Virus record (IMG/VR): IMGVR_UViG_3300021379_000425
Coordinates: 1-64,000 of that record
DNA: 64,000 nucleotides
Source of the DNA: a virus
Reading direction: 5' to 3' (one strand)
Shown here one piece after another: positions 28,082-35,595 of this stretch; position 1 is the first letter of the stretch, and each line of letters starts with the position of its first letter. The notes beneath the pieces are model-generated. The model saw nothing but the letters and a program-made list of their open reading frames with translations, did no database searches and was not told where the DNA came from. Made by a program: the position numbers and the translations under genes.

Positions 28082-28800
28082 TCCTCTTCGCCACCGTGAT
28101 GTACAATCTTAACGGTTGTACCCCACATCCACGGAGGAACTTTTTCACCTTTGTAGGTCTTACCAAGCAGTGTAATGAATGGTGGTACTGATTCATCAAA
28201 ACAACCAGCATCAGCCAAATCAACAATGTTGTTTCTCGTAAGAGCCGCCAAAGTTTCTTCACCGTTATTCCATTTCATGAATGCCTCATCGCCAGCCAAC
28301 AACAAGAAGTCATCGGGGTCAACTGAAAGGTCATAGCCACATGAGTTACAGGGCATTATGTATCTCCACAACTCTAAAGGAGCAGTAGTACCGTCATTCA
28401 ATTCAGCATCAATCGTTTCTACGAATTCCAAGATGTGATTGTCGAAGTCATTGTTAGCAAGAGGGTATCCACATTCGGGGCATTTCCAGCCCTGTGCTAC
28501 CTTCTGCTTGTGTTCGTGTTCCATCTGCATTTGCATCTGTGGATTCAATGGTGGGGTTTGTACCTCAACATCATCGGGTTCAATTACATTGTACCCGCAC
28601 TCTTTCAATAGTAGACACAACTTCTCGTAATGCTCTCTAGCAGTTGGATGGTTGTACATGAATACGAGTTGGAAGGTATCTTCCGCCGTCTTCATGAACT
28701 GTACACCACTATCTTGTGGTGTCCACATTGCGTCTACACTGAGAGCCTTGAAATGCTCGTTGCCCCATTTAATCAAATCTTCATTCGGTTTCCAATCCAT
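28078..28800 (-). CDS. Zinc-ribbon-containing hypothetical protein
   Basis: A 240-residue protein. CPECGYPL and CNSCGYDL form a split zinc ribbon in the second half. The N-terminal 90 residues look like a small alpha/beta domain. The ATG at 28800 is favoured because AGGTGAGG lies just upstream; a GTG at 28809 is the alternative. It overlaps the upstream gene by about 20 bases. Function unknown. Confidence 0.6.
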   Translation of the reverse strand: MDWKPNEDLIKWGNEHFKALSVDAMWTPQDSGVQFMKTAEDTFQLVFMYNHPTAREHYEKLCLLLKECGYNVIEPDDVEVQTPPLNPQMQMQMEHEHKQKVAQGWKCPECGYPLANNDFDNHILEFVETIDAELNDGTTAPLELWRYIMPCNSCGYDLSVDPDDFLLLAGDEAFMKWNNGEETLAALTRNNIVDLADAGCFDESVPPFITLLGKTYKGEKVPPWMWGTTVKIVHHGGEEE

Positions 28801-29056
28801 TGTCCTCACCTGTGTCCTTACCTGTTACCTCGCAGACAGCGAACTCCCCACAACACTTTGCTATGTAAAGGTACTCGCCAGTATCCAGTAGAAATCCTCT
28901 ATTCCCTTCGCATGGTGGAGAAGCGCAAACAGGACAGTCGAAGTTGAGCATTGACTTCTCAATCTCCATTACTATCCTTACCTCGTTGCCATCCAGTAGA
29001 AGTACATCATTGATGAACTGCTCATCAACATCCTCTATGGTAATTGTTTCATTCAT
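28781..29056 (-). CDS. Small cysteine-rich protein
   Basis: A 91-residue acidic protein with CPVC, then CEG and CCG, giving one probable zinc site. Start ATG 29056 overlaps the upstream stop. No family recognised. Confidence 0.5.
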   Translation of the reverse strand: MNETITIEDVDEQFINDVLLLDGNEVRIVMEIEKSMLNFDCPVCASPPCEGNRGFLLDTGEYLYIAKCCGEFAVCEVTGKDTGEDNGLETE

Positions 29057-29382
29057 ACATCTTCCTCTTTGTCTAATCCAATTTCAATTCGTATTTCTTG
29101 CCACAAGTCATAGTGGTGTTCCATCATGTAGTTGTCTATGTCTAAGAACCAACCATACACCTTGTTGTATTCTCTCCTTACACGAGTAAAATCATTCCAA
29201 AGTTTAGGTGCGTCTGCTATCAGTTGTGCATCAGCCTCACTCATTAGTTGCCCTTTGTTGTTTTCGTCTACACGAAGAATCCAATCATCATCACCAGTAA
29301 TGACCGCCCACCCAGTAGGAAGTTCCTTTGATGCTAACCACGGTCCGGGCGTATGTCCTTCGTATTTGTCTATGTCAATCAT
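29053..29382 (-). CDS. KYEG-family small protein (TPGPW type)
   Basis: A 109-residue protein starting MIDIDKYEGHTPGPW, with ADAQLIADAPKLW near residue 60. The TPGPW...LIADAPxLL pattern is widespread in small phage accessory proteins of unknown function. It is one of five genes here that share the MIDTSKYEG-like N-terminus. Confidence 0.65.
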   Translation of the reverse strand: MIDIDKYEGHTPGPWLASKELPTGWAVITGDDDWILRVDENNKGQLMSEADAQLIADAPKLWNDFTRVRREYNKVYGWFLDIDNYMMEHHYDLWQEIRIEIGLDKEEDV

Positions 29383-29627
29383 TCTTCTTCACCCCATATT
29401 TTCAATTGTTCTTTAGTGTAGCCACCTGTTCTTTTCTTTTCTTCAAAGCACTTAACGCAAATCTCGTCTTGAAAAGTGATGTGCTTTTGTGCATTCAATG
29501 AATTGAAATGTGTCATAGGGAAGAAGCCCAAACAATAATCGCACCTACCCATAGGTATGCCTTTTGTTTCCCAAACCTTCAACGCTTCGTCATGTGTGAG
29601 TCCTTCGTATTTGCTCGTATCAATCAT
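29379..29627 (-). CDS. KYEG-family zinc-finger protein
   Basis: An 82-residue protein that begins MIDTSKYEGL, like its neighbours, but continues into a zinc-finger body with CDYC and CVKC rather than the TPGPW domain. The shared leader on an unrelated body suggests leader exchange between neighbouring genes. Ends in a Glu run at the GAAGAAGAATGA junction. Confidence 0.55.
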   Translation of the reverse strand: MIDTSKYEGLTHDEALKVWETKGIPMGRCDYCLGFFPMTHFNSLNAQKHITFQDEICVKCFEEKKRTGGYTKEQLKIWGEEE

Positions 29628-29881
29628 TCAATCAACTCCACTAACTCTTCATCTCCATACTCCTGCACAAGTTTCTTCCCTTCGTGTTCTAAACCGAGCC
29701 AACAAATAAACTCAAGATAACGATTGTTCTCTTTCTGTAACCGTTTGACTTCTGCTAGGAGAAGTGGAGCGTCTTCTACCAATGCTTGAGACGCTGGTGA
29801 GAGTTTCTTCCATTCTTCATTTGAAATGCTATGGACTAAAGAGCCATGTGGTCGTCCATCGTACTTACTCGTATCAATCAT
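29624..29881 (-). CDS. KYEG-family small protein with helical tail
   Basis: An 85-residue protein. ATG 29881 overlaps the DUF932 stop (ATGA), so a longer reading is rejected. It begins MIDTSKYDGRPHG and has SQALVEDAPLLLAEVKRLQ, the helical segment seen in the other KYEG proteins. Function unknown. Confidence 0.55.
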   Translation of the reverse strand: MIDTSKYDGRPHGSLVHSISNEEWKKLSPASQALVEDAPLLLAEVKRLQKENNRYLEFICWLGLEHEGKKLVQEYGDEELVELIE

Positions 29882-30876
29882 TGAGCCATCTCCATAAGTT
29901 TGTTCCATGCCTTCTGCTTCTTGCGTGAGTATGGTCCGAATAGTGCAGACTCCATTCTCTTCTTGCTTTCAGTACCATCTTTCAGTTTGGTGAAGTGGTG
30001 GTCGATGACACCAGTAATGGTGTTGTAAGCAGACCACGCAGTACCACTCATACCGAATACATGGTTGGAGTCATCCTTTGAGTACTCTCTAATCTCATTG
30101 AGTATGTTCATTGAACGGGTAGTCAAGTCACCCTCTTTGTTGAATTGTAAGTCCATGACATCAATGTAGTATTCATCCATCTCATCAGCAGTCATCTTGA
30201 TGTTGACGAGTTCTTGTGCCTGCTCACCCCATGCGATGAAGTCCTTGTTGACAAAGCCTAGAACCTTCTTGGCTTCCTCAACCTTACTGTGCATCTTGCT
30301 GGTGTGTCTAATGTTGTATCCACCTTGCCTGCCTTGTAGAGCCATTGTCAAAGTGTTGGCACATACCACACGGATAGGTGTCAAGAATACCTTGACTGAA
30401 CCTTTACCATCGTGGTTGTTGACAATCAGTATGTACTGGTCTACTACATCTGCGCCATTGATAACAATACTGTGTGGTAGTTTGGCTAGAATCCAAACTC
30501 TCTCACCGTTACCCAATGCACCTGCTACCTCAATCTTGGCTTCGTGGTTATCAGTCAACTCATCCAAGAATGCGAATGCATCTACATTCTGCATTGCTTT
30601 CCATACCTTACCGACTGCGTTGCTACGAGTCAGTGCAATATAGTCATCATCTTCTTTTCTAAACACACCAAAGGTATTAGGTACAACTTCGATTGTACCG
30701 TCATCCAGTTGGTTGAACAGTGGTCGCTTGACAACTTCCCAGTCAAGGTTGGCTAGTGCCAACGCTTCTGCTGATGTCATCAGTCCTTCTGCTTGCGTTC
30801 CCAGCCTGTGCCACGGTGTATTACCTGCCCATGCCGTCATATATCTTCCGTTCTTTACTTGTGCTATTCCATGCAT
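29878..30876 (-). CDS. DUF932 / phage-plasmid-like protein
   Basis: A 332-residue protein. The opening (MHGIAQVKNG...AWAGNTPWHRLG), the TRSNAVGKVW segment and the VRVVCANTLTMAL-like block at about 180 match the DUF932 family found in phages and plasmids; its biochemical role is not established. ATG 30876 has AAGGAG nine bases upstream and is preferred to 30885. It is the first gene after promoter 3. Confidence 0.8.
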   Translation of the reverse strand: MHGIAQVKNGRYMTAWAGNTPWHRLGTQAEGLMTSAEALALANLDWEVVKRPLFNQLDDGTIEVVPNTFGVFRKEDDDYIALTRSNAVGKVWKAMQNVDAFAFLDELTDNHEAKIEVAGALGNGERVWILAKLPHSIVINGADVVDQYILIVNNHDGKGSVKVFLTPIRVVCANTLTMALQGRQGGYNIRHTSKMHSKVEEAKKVLGFVNKDFIAWGEQAQELVNIKMTADEMDEYYIDVMDLQFNKEGDLTTRSMNILNEIREYSKDDSNHVFGMSGTAWSAYNTITGVIDHHFTKLKDGTESKKRMESALFGPYSRKKQKAWNKLMEMAQ

Positions 30877-30908
30877 TTTTTTCATCTCCTTGTTTTCATC
30901 TCTCTTTT

Positions 30909-30928
30909 CTTTATCAGTTTAAATAGTC
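30909..30928 (-). promoter_or_regulatory. Early promoter element 3
   Basis: Minus strand reads GACTATTTAAACTGATAAAG, upstream of the DUF932 gene. As at element 2, it also encodes the DYLN-stop end of the upstream gene. Confidence 0.75.
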
Positions 30929-31372
30929 ATTATTTAATTCTTGGAGGATTTCGTTGTAGAACTCCTGCCTCTCGTCTAGTATCGTAAACCACTCTTCTTT
31001 CATCGCAGGTCGCATGTAATGTGTCATAAGTAGACATGTTTCTTCATGGCTCCATGAGGGAAACATTGTTTTGAGTACAACATAGGCAACTCCGCCTGTC
31101 CTATCCCTACCGTGTACGCAATGTAGTAGTACATCCTTACCACCTCTCATTAGGTCTACAACCAATCGAACTGCATGACTCCATATCGCAGGGTCAGTAT
31201 TATGCGCTCGGAAGTAATAGTGGTGTCGCTCATTGCTATCTGTCGAAGTCCACTTAGGTTTGTATCTACACAAGGTAACAACAGTATGTTCCTTCTTGAG
31301 TGTATCACGGAAATCATCCACACCGCATAAGGTTAATGAACCCCTTCCTGCTAATTCCACTCTTCTATTCAT
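30914..31372 (-). CDS. CX5R dual-specificity protein phosphatase-like
   Basis: A 152-residue protein. HCVHGRDRTGG (about residues 94-104) is the P-loop C-x5-R-T of tyrosine/dual-specificity phosphatases, with Cys nucleophile and Arg. An upstream RDTLKKEHTVVTLCRY segment and a WSHAVRLVVDLM helix fit the fold. ATG 31372 is preferred because the upstream gene stops at 31365. It is a likely phosphatase on host or viral proteins, or on small molecules; substrate unknown. A second CX5R enzyme is encoded at 45495-46652. Confidence 0.75.
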   Translation of the reverse strand: MNRRVELAGRGSLTLCGVDDFRDTLKKEHTVVTLCRYKPKWTSTDSNERHHYYFRAHNTDPAIWSHAVRLVVDLMRGGKDVLLHCVHGRDRTGGVAYVVLKTMFPSWSHEETCLLMTHYMRPAMKEEWFTILDERQEFYNEILQELNNDYLN

Positions 31373-31808
31373 AGAATCTCTCCGAAAATTCAATCTTACA
31401 ATCCCTGCATGTCCTGTGGTCGTCAGCATCGTAGTCTTCTCCTACGCATGACGGGCAACAGCCGCACTGCCTACCATCTTCAAAGAGGTAGAAGCCATCG
31501 CATTTGTCACAGAACTCTACAAGTTCACATTCCTTGATGAAAGTAACCAAGTCGTTTAGGTATGCCCTTGTAGCAACTAATTGTCCTGCTAGGCTCTTAC
31601 ACTTCGCTAGAAGTTTTGGTGCGTCTGCTATCAGTTGTGCATCTGCCTCAGCGTATTTGTTTTCAACTTCAACTTCCGCTAACACTTCGTTAGTGTGTGT
31701 AGTCAAAGGGGATTCAATTACTATTGCGCTTATTTCCTCACCGACTTTGTGAACATCAACAGTCCACGGTGCAGGTGTGTGTCCTTCGTATTTCTTTGCA
31801 TTAATCAC
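31365..31808 (-). CDS. KYEG-family protein with zinc ribbon
   Basis: A 147-residue protein that starts MINAKKYEGHTPAPW and has ADAQLIADAPKLLAKCK, as in the 29053 paralogue. It then adds a Cys-rich C-terminus (CDKC, CGCCPSC, CRDC), making two zinc sites. Overlaps the phosphatase start by 8 bases. Confidence 0.6.
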   Translation of the reverse strand: MINAKKYEGHTPAPWTVDVHKVGEEISAIVIESPLTTHTNEVLAEVEVENKYAEADAQLIADAPKLLAKCKSLAGQLVATRAYLNDLVTFIKECELVEFCDKCDGFYLFEDGRQCGCCPSCVGEDYDADDHRTCRDCKIEFSERFYE

Positions 31809-31917
31809 TCTTGTTCAACTCCTTCAATTCTTTCTGTATCTCGTGCAGTGACATAGCAAACCAGCCCACCCATGCACCAAAATATGCTAACAGAAATATT
31901 ACTGTGTAATCACTCAT
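31801..31917 (-). CDS. Tiny single-pass membrane protein, 38 residues
   Basis: The frame from ATG 31917 encodes MSDYTVIFLLAYFGAWVGWF and a short Lys/Glu-rich tail. Residues 5-21 are a transmembrane helix with an aromatic/Gly face. It overlaps both neighbours by 8 bases, which supports coupled translation. Role unknown. Confidence 0.5.
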   Translation of the reverse strand: MSDYTVIFLLAYFGAWVGWFAMSLHEIQKELKELNKSD

Positions 31918-32233
31918 TCTTCTTCACCCCCCAGTATTTGTCATGGCATTTCTGTGAACAGAAATGTGTATCTTCAAAATCCTCGTCTGTAATCCAACCA
32001 TCTAAACTGTCAGTTGTAGTTTGGCACTGGTCGCAAGTGTACGATACCTCTTGCTCACCATCTATTACTAAGGTATAGTACTCATTAATATCCCAAGAGT
32101 AGTCTGTTCTTCTTTCTTCACCGCATCTGTCACATGTCGCTTCTACCTGTACATGTACAATACCATCGCTATCACTAGGTCTGTACGGTATACTGTAACT
32201 CCACATGTGGTCGCATTCTATTTGTTCTTTCAT
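31910..32233 (-). CDS. Zinc-finger protein, three Cys pairs
   Basis: A 107-residue protein with CDHMWSY, CDRCGEE, CDQCQTT and CSQKCHDKYW, two to three zinc knuckles ending in a treble-clef-like CxxxCxxxW. ATG 32233 overlaps the upstream stop. Function unknown. Confidence 0.55.
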   Translation of the reverse strand: MKEQIECDHMWSYSIPYRPSDSDGIVHVQVEATCDRCGEERRTDYSWDINEYYTLVIDGEQEVSYTCDQCQTTTDSLDGWITDEDFEDTHFCSQKCHDKYWGVKKNE

Positions 32234-32520
32234 TCTTCTTCCTCTCCATATTGTTCTTTTACCCATTCTTTTGCCATATCTTGATACTCTTTTGCTATTT
32301 CAAAATAATTACCTTCTAAAGTAAGATAACCAAGTTCTACGCAGGGGTATCTTAATTCCTTGTGCCACGGTGAGCCACGACTACATGCCTCCATCCATGA
32401 ACCTACAACTGCTTTCTCTAGTCTTCTTAGTCGCTCTAATTCATCTGCAATCTTCCATGCTAGTTCAATAAGATGTTTGTGACCATCAAACATCTGTGCC
32501 ATTTCGTCTTTCTCAGTCAT
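32230..32520 (-). CDS. Hypothetical small helical protein
   Basis: A 96-residue, mainly helical protein (AWKIADELERLRRLEKAV) that ends in a run of Glu at the junction with the next gene. No family recognised; start ATG 32520 overlaps the upstream TGA. Confidence 0.5.
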   Translation of the reverse strand: MTEKDEMAQMFDGHKHLIELAWKIADELERLRRLEKAVVGSWMEACSRGSPWHKELRYPCVELGYLTLEGNYFEIAKEYQDMAKEWVKEQYGEEEE

Positions 32521-32813
32521 TCTTCTTCACTTCCTGTATCTCTAAATTCTGTCCATGAATCGTACACTTGCTCTTCCGCTATGTCGAACTTGACATGCGC
32601 TTCCAGCCCGCATACTCTACAAACAAACGGTACACGGAATCCATTCTTGTCATATCTAGGTGAATGTATACCCGATGGAATCCACTCGTGGGTGACGGGG
32701 CATACTACACTACTGTATCCAGTAGCCTCCCACTCCCCCAGCCTAGCCATTCTCTCTTGCAGTGCAAGCATTTCATTTCTCAATTGAGTCTTGTAATCGT
32801 CTGTCTTTGTCAT
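32517..32813 (-). CDS. Hypothetical small Cys-containing protein
   Basis: A 98-residue protein with an N-terminal helix, then CPVTHEW and CRVCGLE, a possible zinc site with His. Glu tail at its ATGA junction. Function unknown. Confidence 0.5.
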   Translation of the reverse strand: MTKTDDYKTQLRNEMLALQERMARLGEWEATGYSSVVCPVTHEWIPSGIHSPRYDKNGFRVPFVCRVCGLEAHVKFDIAEEQVYDSWTEFRDTGSEEE

Positions 32814-33235
32814 TCTTCTTCACCTCTCACAGTAAATTCAATTGGTTCGCTTGATACCTTAGTTTCGTCATCCCATTTGTATGAGTATGGAATAAATGTG
32901 GAAATTGAACCACCATCGGGGGCAGTAAAAACACCATGCTGATTCAAGAATTGATAATCTAAATCATGCTTGGACATGAAGTTCATGGCACAATGAACAA
33001 AGCGATTCAGCCGCTTGACTTCTGCTAGTAAATCGGGTGCGGCGGCTATCAGTTTAGCGTTCCTTGCTTGTACATCTTTGTATAGAGGGTGATAATCTAA
33101 ATAGCAAACATGCTCATCTGCGATTTCATTATTACCTTTTACTCTCACTTCATCTTTACGGACACTTTCATGGTGTACCACAAACCAACTGCTATCATGT
33201 CCTTCGTACTTGCTCGTATCAATCATTCTTCTCAT
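32810..33235 (-). CDS. KYEG-family protein, 141 residues
   Basis: Begins MRRMIDTSKYEGHDSSW and carries ARNAKLIAAAPDLLAEVKRL, the same helix as the 29624 gene. ATG 33235 overlaps the upstream TGA, ruling out the longer reading. Ends RGEEE. Function unknown. Confidence 0.55.
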   Translation of the reverse strand: MRRMIDTSKYEGHDSSWFVVHHESVRKDEVRVKGNNEIADEHVCYLDYHPLYKDVQARNAKLIAAAPDLLAEVKRLNRFVHCAMNFMSKHDLDYQFLNQHGVFTAPDGGSISTFIPYSYKWDDETKVSSEPIEFTVRGEEE

Positions 33236-33549
33236 TTGTAAACACCTCTTTGTAGTCCAAACATGACATGCCAAACATCCATGCAAGCATTAGCATATTC
33301 AATGTCGCTGATTGTGTTCTTGAAGTTGTCATACTGCATGTCATTGAATCTCTTCGATACAACCTCAATCACTTTGTCTCTCGGTATCTCAGCCCTGTAC
33401 AAGTAATCGGCAGTCGGGTCAGTGAACATGACACCCTTGCCAAAGATACGAGGTATGGTTCTCTCCTGCCTTGCCCTTACCAGTAGCATGTCGGGATTAC
33501 TACGGTGAGCAACAATGCTCAACCATCCTTCTGTAAACGCCAGCCACAT
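33232..33549 (-). CDS. Conserved phage-type protein of unknown function
   Basis: A 105-residue protein opening MWLAFTEGWLSIVAH, with LLVRARQERTIPRIFG, YLYRAEIPRDKV and YDNFKNTI...VWHVM. I recognise this order (MW...LSIV...LLVRAR...YRYRA...YxNFK...VWxxM) from many small phage proteins. No function is known to me. ATG 33549 overlaps the upstream stop (TGATG). Confidence 0.6.
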   Translation of the reverse strand: MWLAFTEGWLSIVAHRSNPDMLLVRARQERTIPRIFGKGVMFTDPTADYLYRAEIPRDKVIEVVSKRFNDMQYDNFKNTISDIEYANACMDVWHVMFGLQRGVYK

Positions 33550-33716
33550 CACTCAGCACTCTCCAATTCTTTTAACACACTTTTCAAACAGTCATGAAAT
33601 CTTTTTGCATCAATAACAAATTTCTTCTTGGTGTATTCTCTTGATTCTACTTGCCAATATTTTTCGGGGTACATTCTCAGTAGTTCTTTTATCATCTCTA
33701 TTGCTTTTTCTTCCAT
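33549..33716 (-). CDS. Tiny hypothetical protein, 55 residues
   Basis: The frame from ATG 33716 encodes 55 basic helical residues (MEEKAIEMIKELLRMYPEKY, later DAKRFHDCLKSVLKELE). It fills an otherwise empty gap and overlaps the next start. RBS AGGAGG is part of the upstream junction. No family recognised. Confidence 0.5.
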   Translation of the reverse strand: MEEKAIEMIKELLRMYPEKYWQVESREYTKKKFVIDAKRFHDCLKSVLKELESAE

Positions 33717-33717
33717 C

Positions 33718-34185
33718 TCAATTCCTCCTGTAAATGTAGTAGTCTATGTCATCAATCTGCACATGATTTTCTTCATGGTCATAAGACGCAAGGAAATGTC
33801 CTCGCCCATCACAACGCACTGCATCTTCAACAAAGTAATCGAAGTCTTTTATCATCGCCTTGAGTGGTTCATTAGCACCCTCACATTCTTTTTGGATTAT
33901 CTCAATTGCGTCAGCGTCAACTCCTGTGTGTGCTTGTAAGAATGATGGTGTGAATGCCCATACTAATTCTTCAATCTCTTCTCTTACCCATTCGTCTGCT
34001 TGCTCATCAGTTAGCACTAAGGTATCTTCCATGTCAATTTCATGTTGTGCATCTTCTAACTCACTTGCAGTGAGTTTTCCCCTGTGCAATGCTAAAGCGA
34101 CTGCCTCAGTAGAAGCATTTGTATCATCCAATGTGTTCCTCCATAGGTCTTCTTTCAATTTATCATATTCGTATTTCATATTCAT
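33718..34185 (-). CDS. Conserved phage-type protein of unknown function
   Basis: A 155-residue acidic protein. The C-terminal CDGRGHFLASYDHEEN and YIYRRN match a phrase common to many phage accessory proteins (DGRGxxLAxYDxxE...YRxN). The central region is helical and Glu/Asp-rich. RBS AGGAGG follows its stop for the next gene. Confidence 0.6.
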   Translation of the reverse strand: MNMKYEYDKLKEDLWRNTLDDTNASTEAVALALHRGKLTASELEDAQHEIDMEDTLVLTDEQADEWVREEIEELVWAFTPSFLQAHTGVDADAIEIIQKECEGANEPLKAMIKDFDYFVEDAVRCDGRGHFLASYDHEENHVQIDDIDYYIYRRN

Positions 34186-34391
34186 TCCTCCTTATCCTTT
34201 TTTATCAATCTCATAATTCTCTTGAATTCTTTTTCCTCAAACACCTTTTCGATTATGTCTCTCAAGTCACCGTGAAGACTACACATTTCGTCATACTCCA
34301 AATCGTAAGCATGACAAAATGCATTTGTCTCATGTTCTAAGTAAGTCCATGTGGTTAGTATGTAGTCTGCCAAATAGTACATCATGTTCAT
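34182..34391 (-). CDS. Small hypothetical protein, 69 residues
   Basis: An N-terminal hydrophobic/aromatic helix (MNMMYYLADYILTTWTYLEH), then acidic, then a Lys-rich end. Overlaps neighbours at both ends with ATGA junctions. Function unknown. Confidence 0.5.
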   Translation of the reverse strand: MNMMYYLADYILTTWTYLEHETNAFCHAYDLEYDEMCSLHGDLRDIIEKVFEEKEFKRIMRLIKKDKEE

Positions 34392-34624
34392 TCATATTCC
34401 TCCTGCTCTACATGTACCCACTCTTCGGTTACATTGACTGGTACATTGATGTCAAATTGTTGACCGCACTCATTACCTTCTTCGTCTTCTTGTTCGCAGT
34501 ACATTACAAAATCAAAGACAATTCCATTGTCTCCCATGTCCACCATGTCAGGATTGAGATAATCTAAATCCCACACTATGTCTACTATCGTTGTCTTGCC
34601 ACATTTGTTACATGTTATCTTCAT
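34388..34624 (-). CDS. Small zinc-binding protein
   Basis: A 78-residue protein starting MKITCNKCGKTT, with a second Cys pair around YCEQEDEEGNECGQ, a zinc ribbon. GTG 34633 is an alternative start; GGATGAG lies upstream of both. First gene after promoter 4. Its leader contains a 6-bp hairpin at 34649-34665. Confidence 0.55.
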   Translation of the reverse strand: MKITCNKCGKTTIVDIVWDLDYLNPDMVDMGDNGIVFDFVMYCEQEDEEGNECGQQFDINVPVNVTEEWVHVEQEEYE

Positions 34625-34648
34625 TGCTTTCACTCATCCTTTTGGTTT

Positions 34649-34665
34649 GGTTGGTATTTCCAACC
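34649..34665 (-). promoter_or_regulatory. Leader hairpin upstream of 34388-34624
   Basis: Minus strand reads GGTTGGAAATACCAACC, a perfect 6-bp stem with a 5-base loop. It lies between promoter 4 and the first start codon; no other operon leader here has it. It may affect leader stability or protein binding. Confidence 0.4.
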
Positions 34666-34672
34666 TTATTCT

Positions 34673-34692
34673 CTTTATCAGTTTAAATAGTC
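34673..34692 (-). promoter_or_regulatory. Early promoter element 4
   Basis: Minus strand reads GACTATTTAAACTGATAAAG. It is about 50-65 bases from the start of the zinc protein, a longer leader than at the other elements. Confidence 0.72.
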
Positions 34693-34703
34693 AGTAATTA
34701 AAA

Positions 34704-35354
34704 CTAGGCTACTCGCCTCGCCAAATCCTGCACTCGCTGTTGCATTATGTTACGAGTTTGATTATCTCGTAAGTGTTGAAGCGCATCTTCCATTGCTGAT
34801 TGCCCTCCGTGAATATCGTAAGACCTTCCTATGTCTTGTTCTGTTATACCTGCTAATGCAGGATTCTTTTCTCGTAGTGTATCTAGTTCACCTACGCTTG
34901 TAGCAAACGCACCACCTTTCGGTGCGCCCATTGCCCTGTACTTCCCAGCCCCGCCTACATCAACATAGGAGAGTGTACCATCGGGTCTTCGTATTGCATT
35001 GTCGCCCTCCATCCCTAGTACATCCCAGTTCGCTACAAGGGCGTGGGGTACAAAGTCTGTCGTCAGTTGGCGTATGTCTTGTTGTGTAGGATTGTATCCT
35101 ACTGGTTGTCCTGCCTCCATTTCTGTGAGCATAGTATCACCTTGTAGTCCTGCTCGTGGTACTGCCACTCCCAACGCATTGAGATATTGATTCATGTCAA
35201 ATTCATTTTGTATATGGTCGGGGTGTGCGCCACGCTTCTCTACAAATCTACCCATTGGTAGGTCGTGTCCTCTTGCGCCAGTCGAGCCACCCATGAACCT
35301 ACCCTGTGGTTGGTTCTGCCTTAGATAGTCAAAGGCTTCATCGAATGCGCTCAT
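34704..35354 (-). CDS. HipA/PI-kinase-like protein with N-terminal AFxxLR peptide
   Basis: A 216-residue protein. It begins MSAFDEAFDYLRQ, a variant of the AWxLLK peptide. Later, FVPHALVANWDVLG...DNAIRR and LSYVDVGGAGKYRAMGAPKG (about 106-146) resemble the catalytic-loop NWD and metal-binding VDxGG of HipA/phosphatidylinositol-kinase-like folds known from phage and bacterial effector proteins. No clear ATP P-loop is seen. It may phosphorylate a protein or have lost activity. It ends just before promoter 4, opposite in strand to most peptide-bearing genes. Confidence 0.5.
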   Translation of the reverse strand: MSAFDEAFDYLRQNQPQGRFMGGSTGARGHDLPMGRFVEKRGAHPDHIQNEFDMNQYLNALGVAVPRAGLQGDTMLTEMEAGQPVGYNPTQQDIRQLTTDFVPHALVANWDVLGMEGDNAIRRPDGTLSYVDVGGAGKYRAMGAPKGGAFATSVGELDTLREKNPALAGITEQDIGRSYDIHGGQSAMEDALQHLRDNQTRNIMQQRVQDLARRVA

Positions 35355-35379
35355 GACTATCGCAAGGATTCACCATTAA

Positions 35380-35595
35380 TTATTCTTCTTCGCAAGCGGA
35401 AGGCATCCTGTATGATGGAACTAACATTCTCTCGTCACGGAATGCCTGCCAGCCAGTAGGAGTCTTTACCATTAAATCTCCAACATATATCTGTGGCATA
35501 CTATTTACTTCAATTACCTGTGAAATAAATTTCGATATTTGTTCGCACCTTATCCATGCATGTCTTCCTTGCTTTATCTTAAACTTCCTTGTCAT
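35380..35595 (-). CDS. Small basic hypothetical protein
   Basis: A 71-residue protein (MTRKFKIKQGRHAWIRCEQI) with a beta-rich body. It ends ACEEE and overlaps the Dam stop by 4 bases. Follows the methylase; no family recognised. Confidence 0.5.
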   Translation of the reverse strand: MTRKFKIKQGRHAWIRCEQISKFISQVIEVNSMPQIYVGDLMVKTPTGWQAFRDERMLVPSYRMPSACEEE

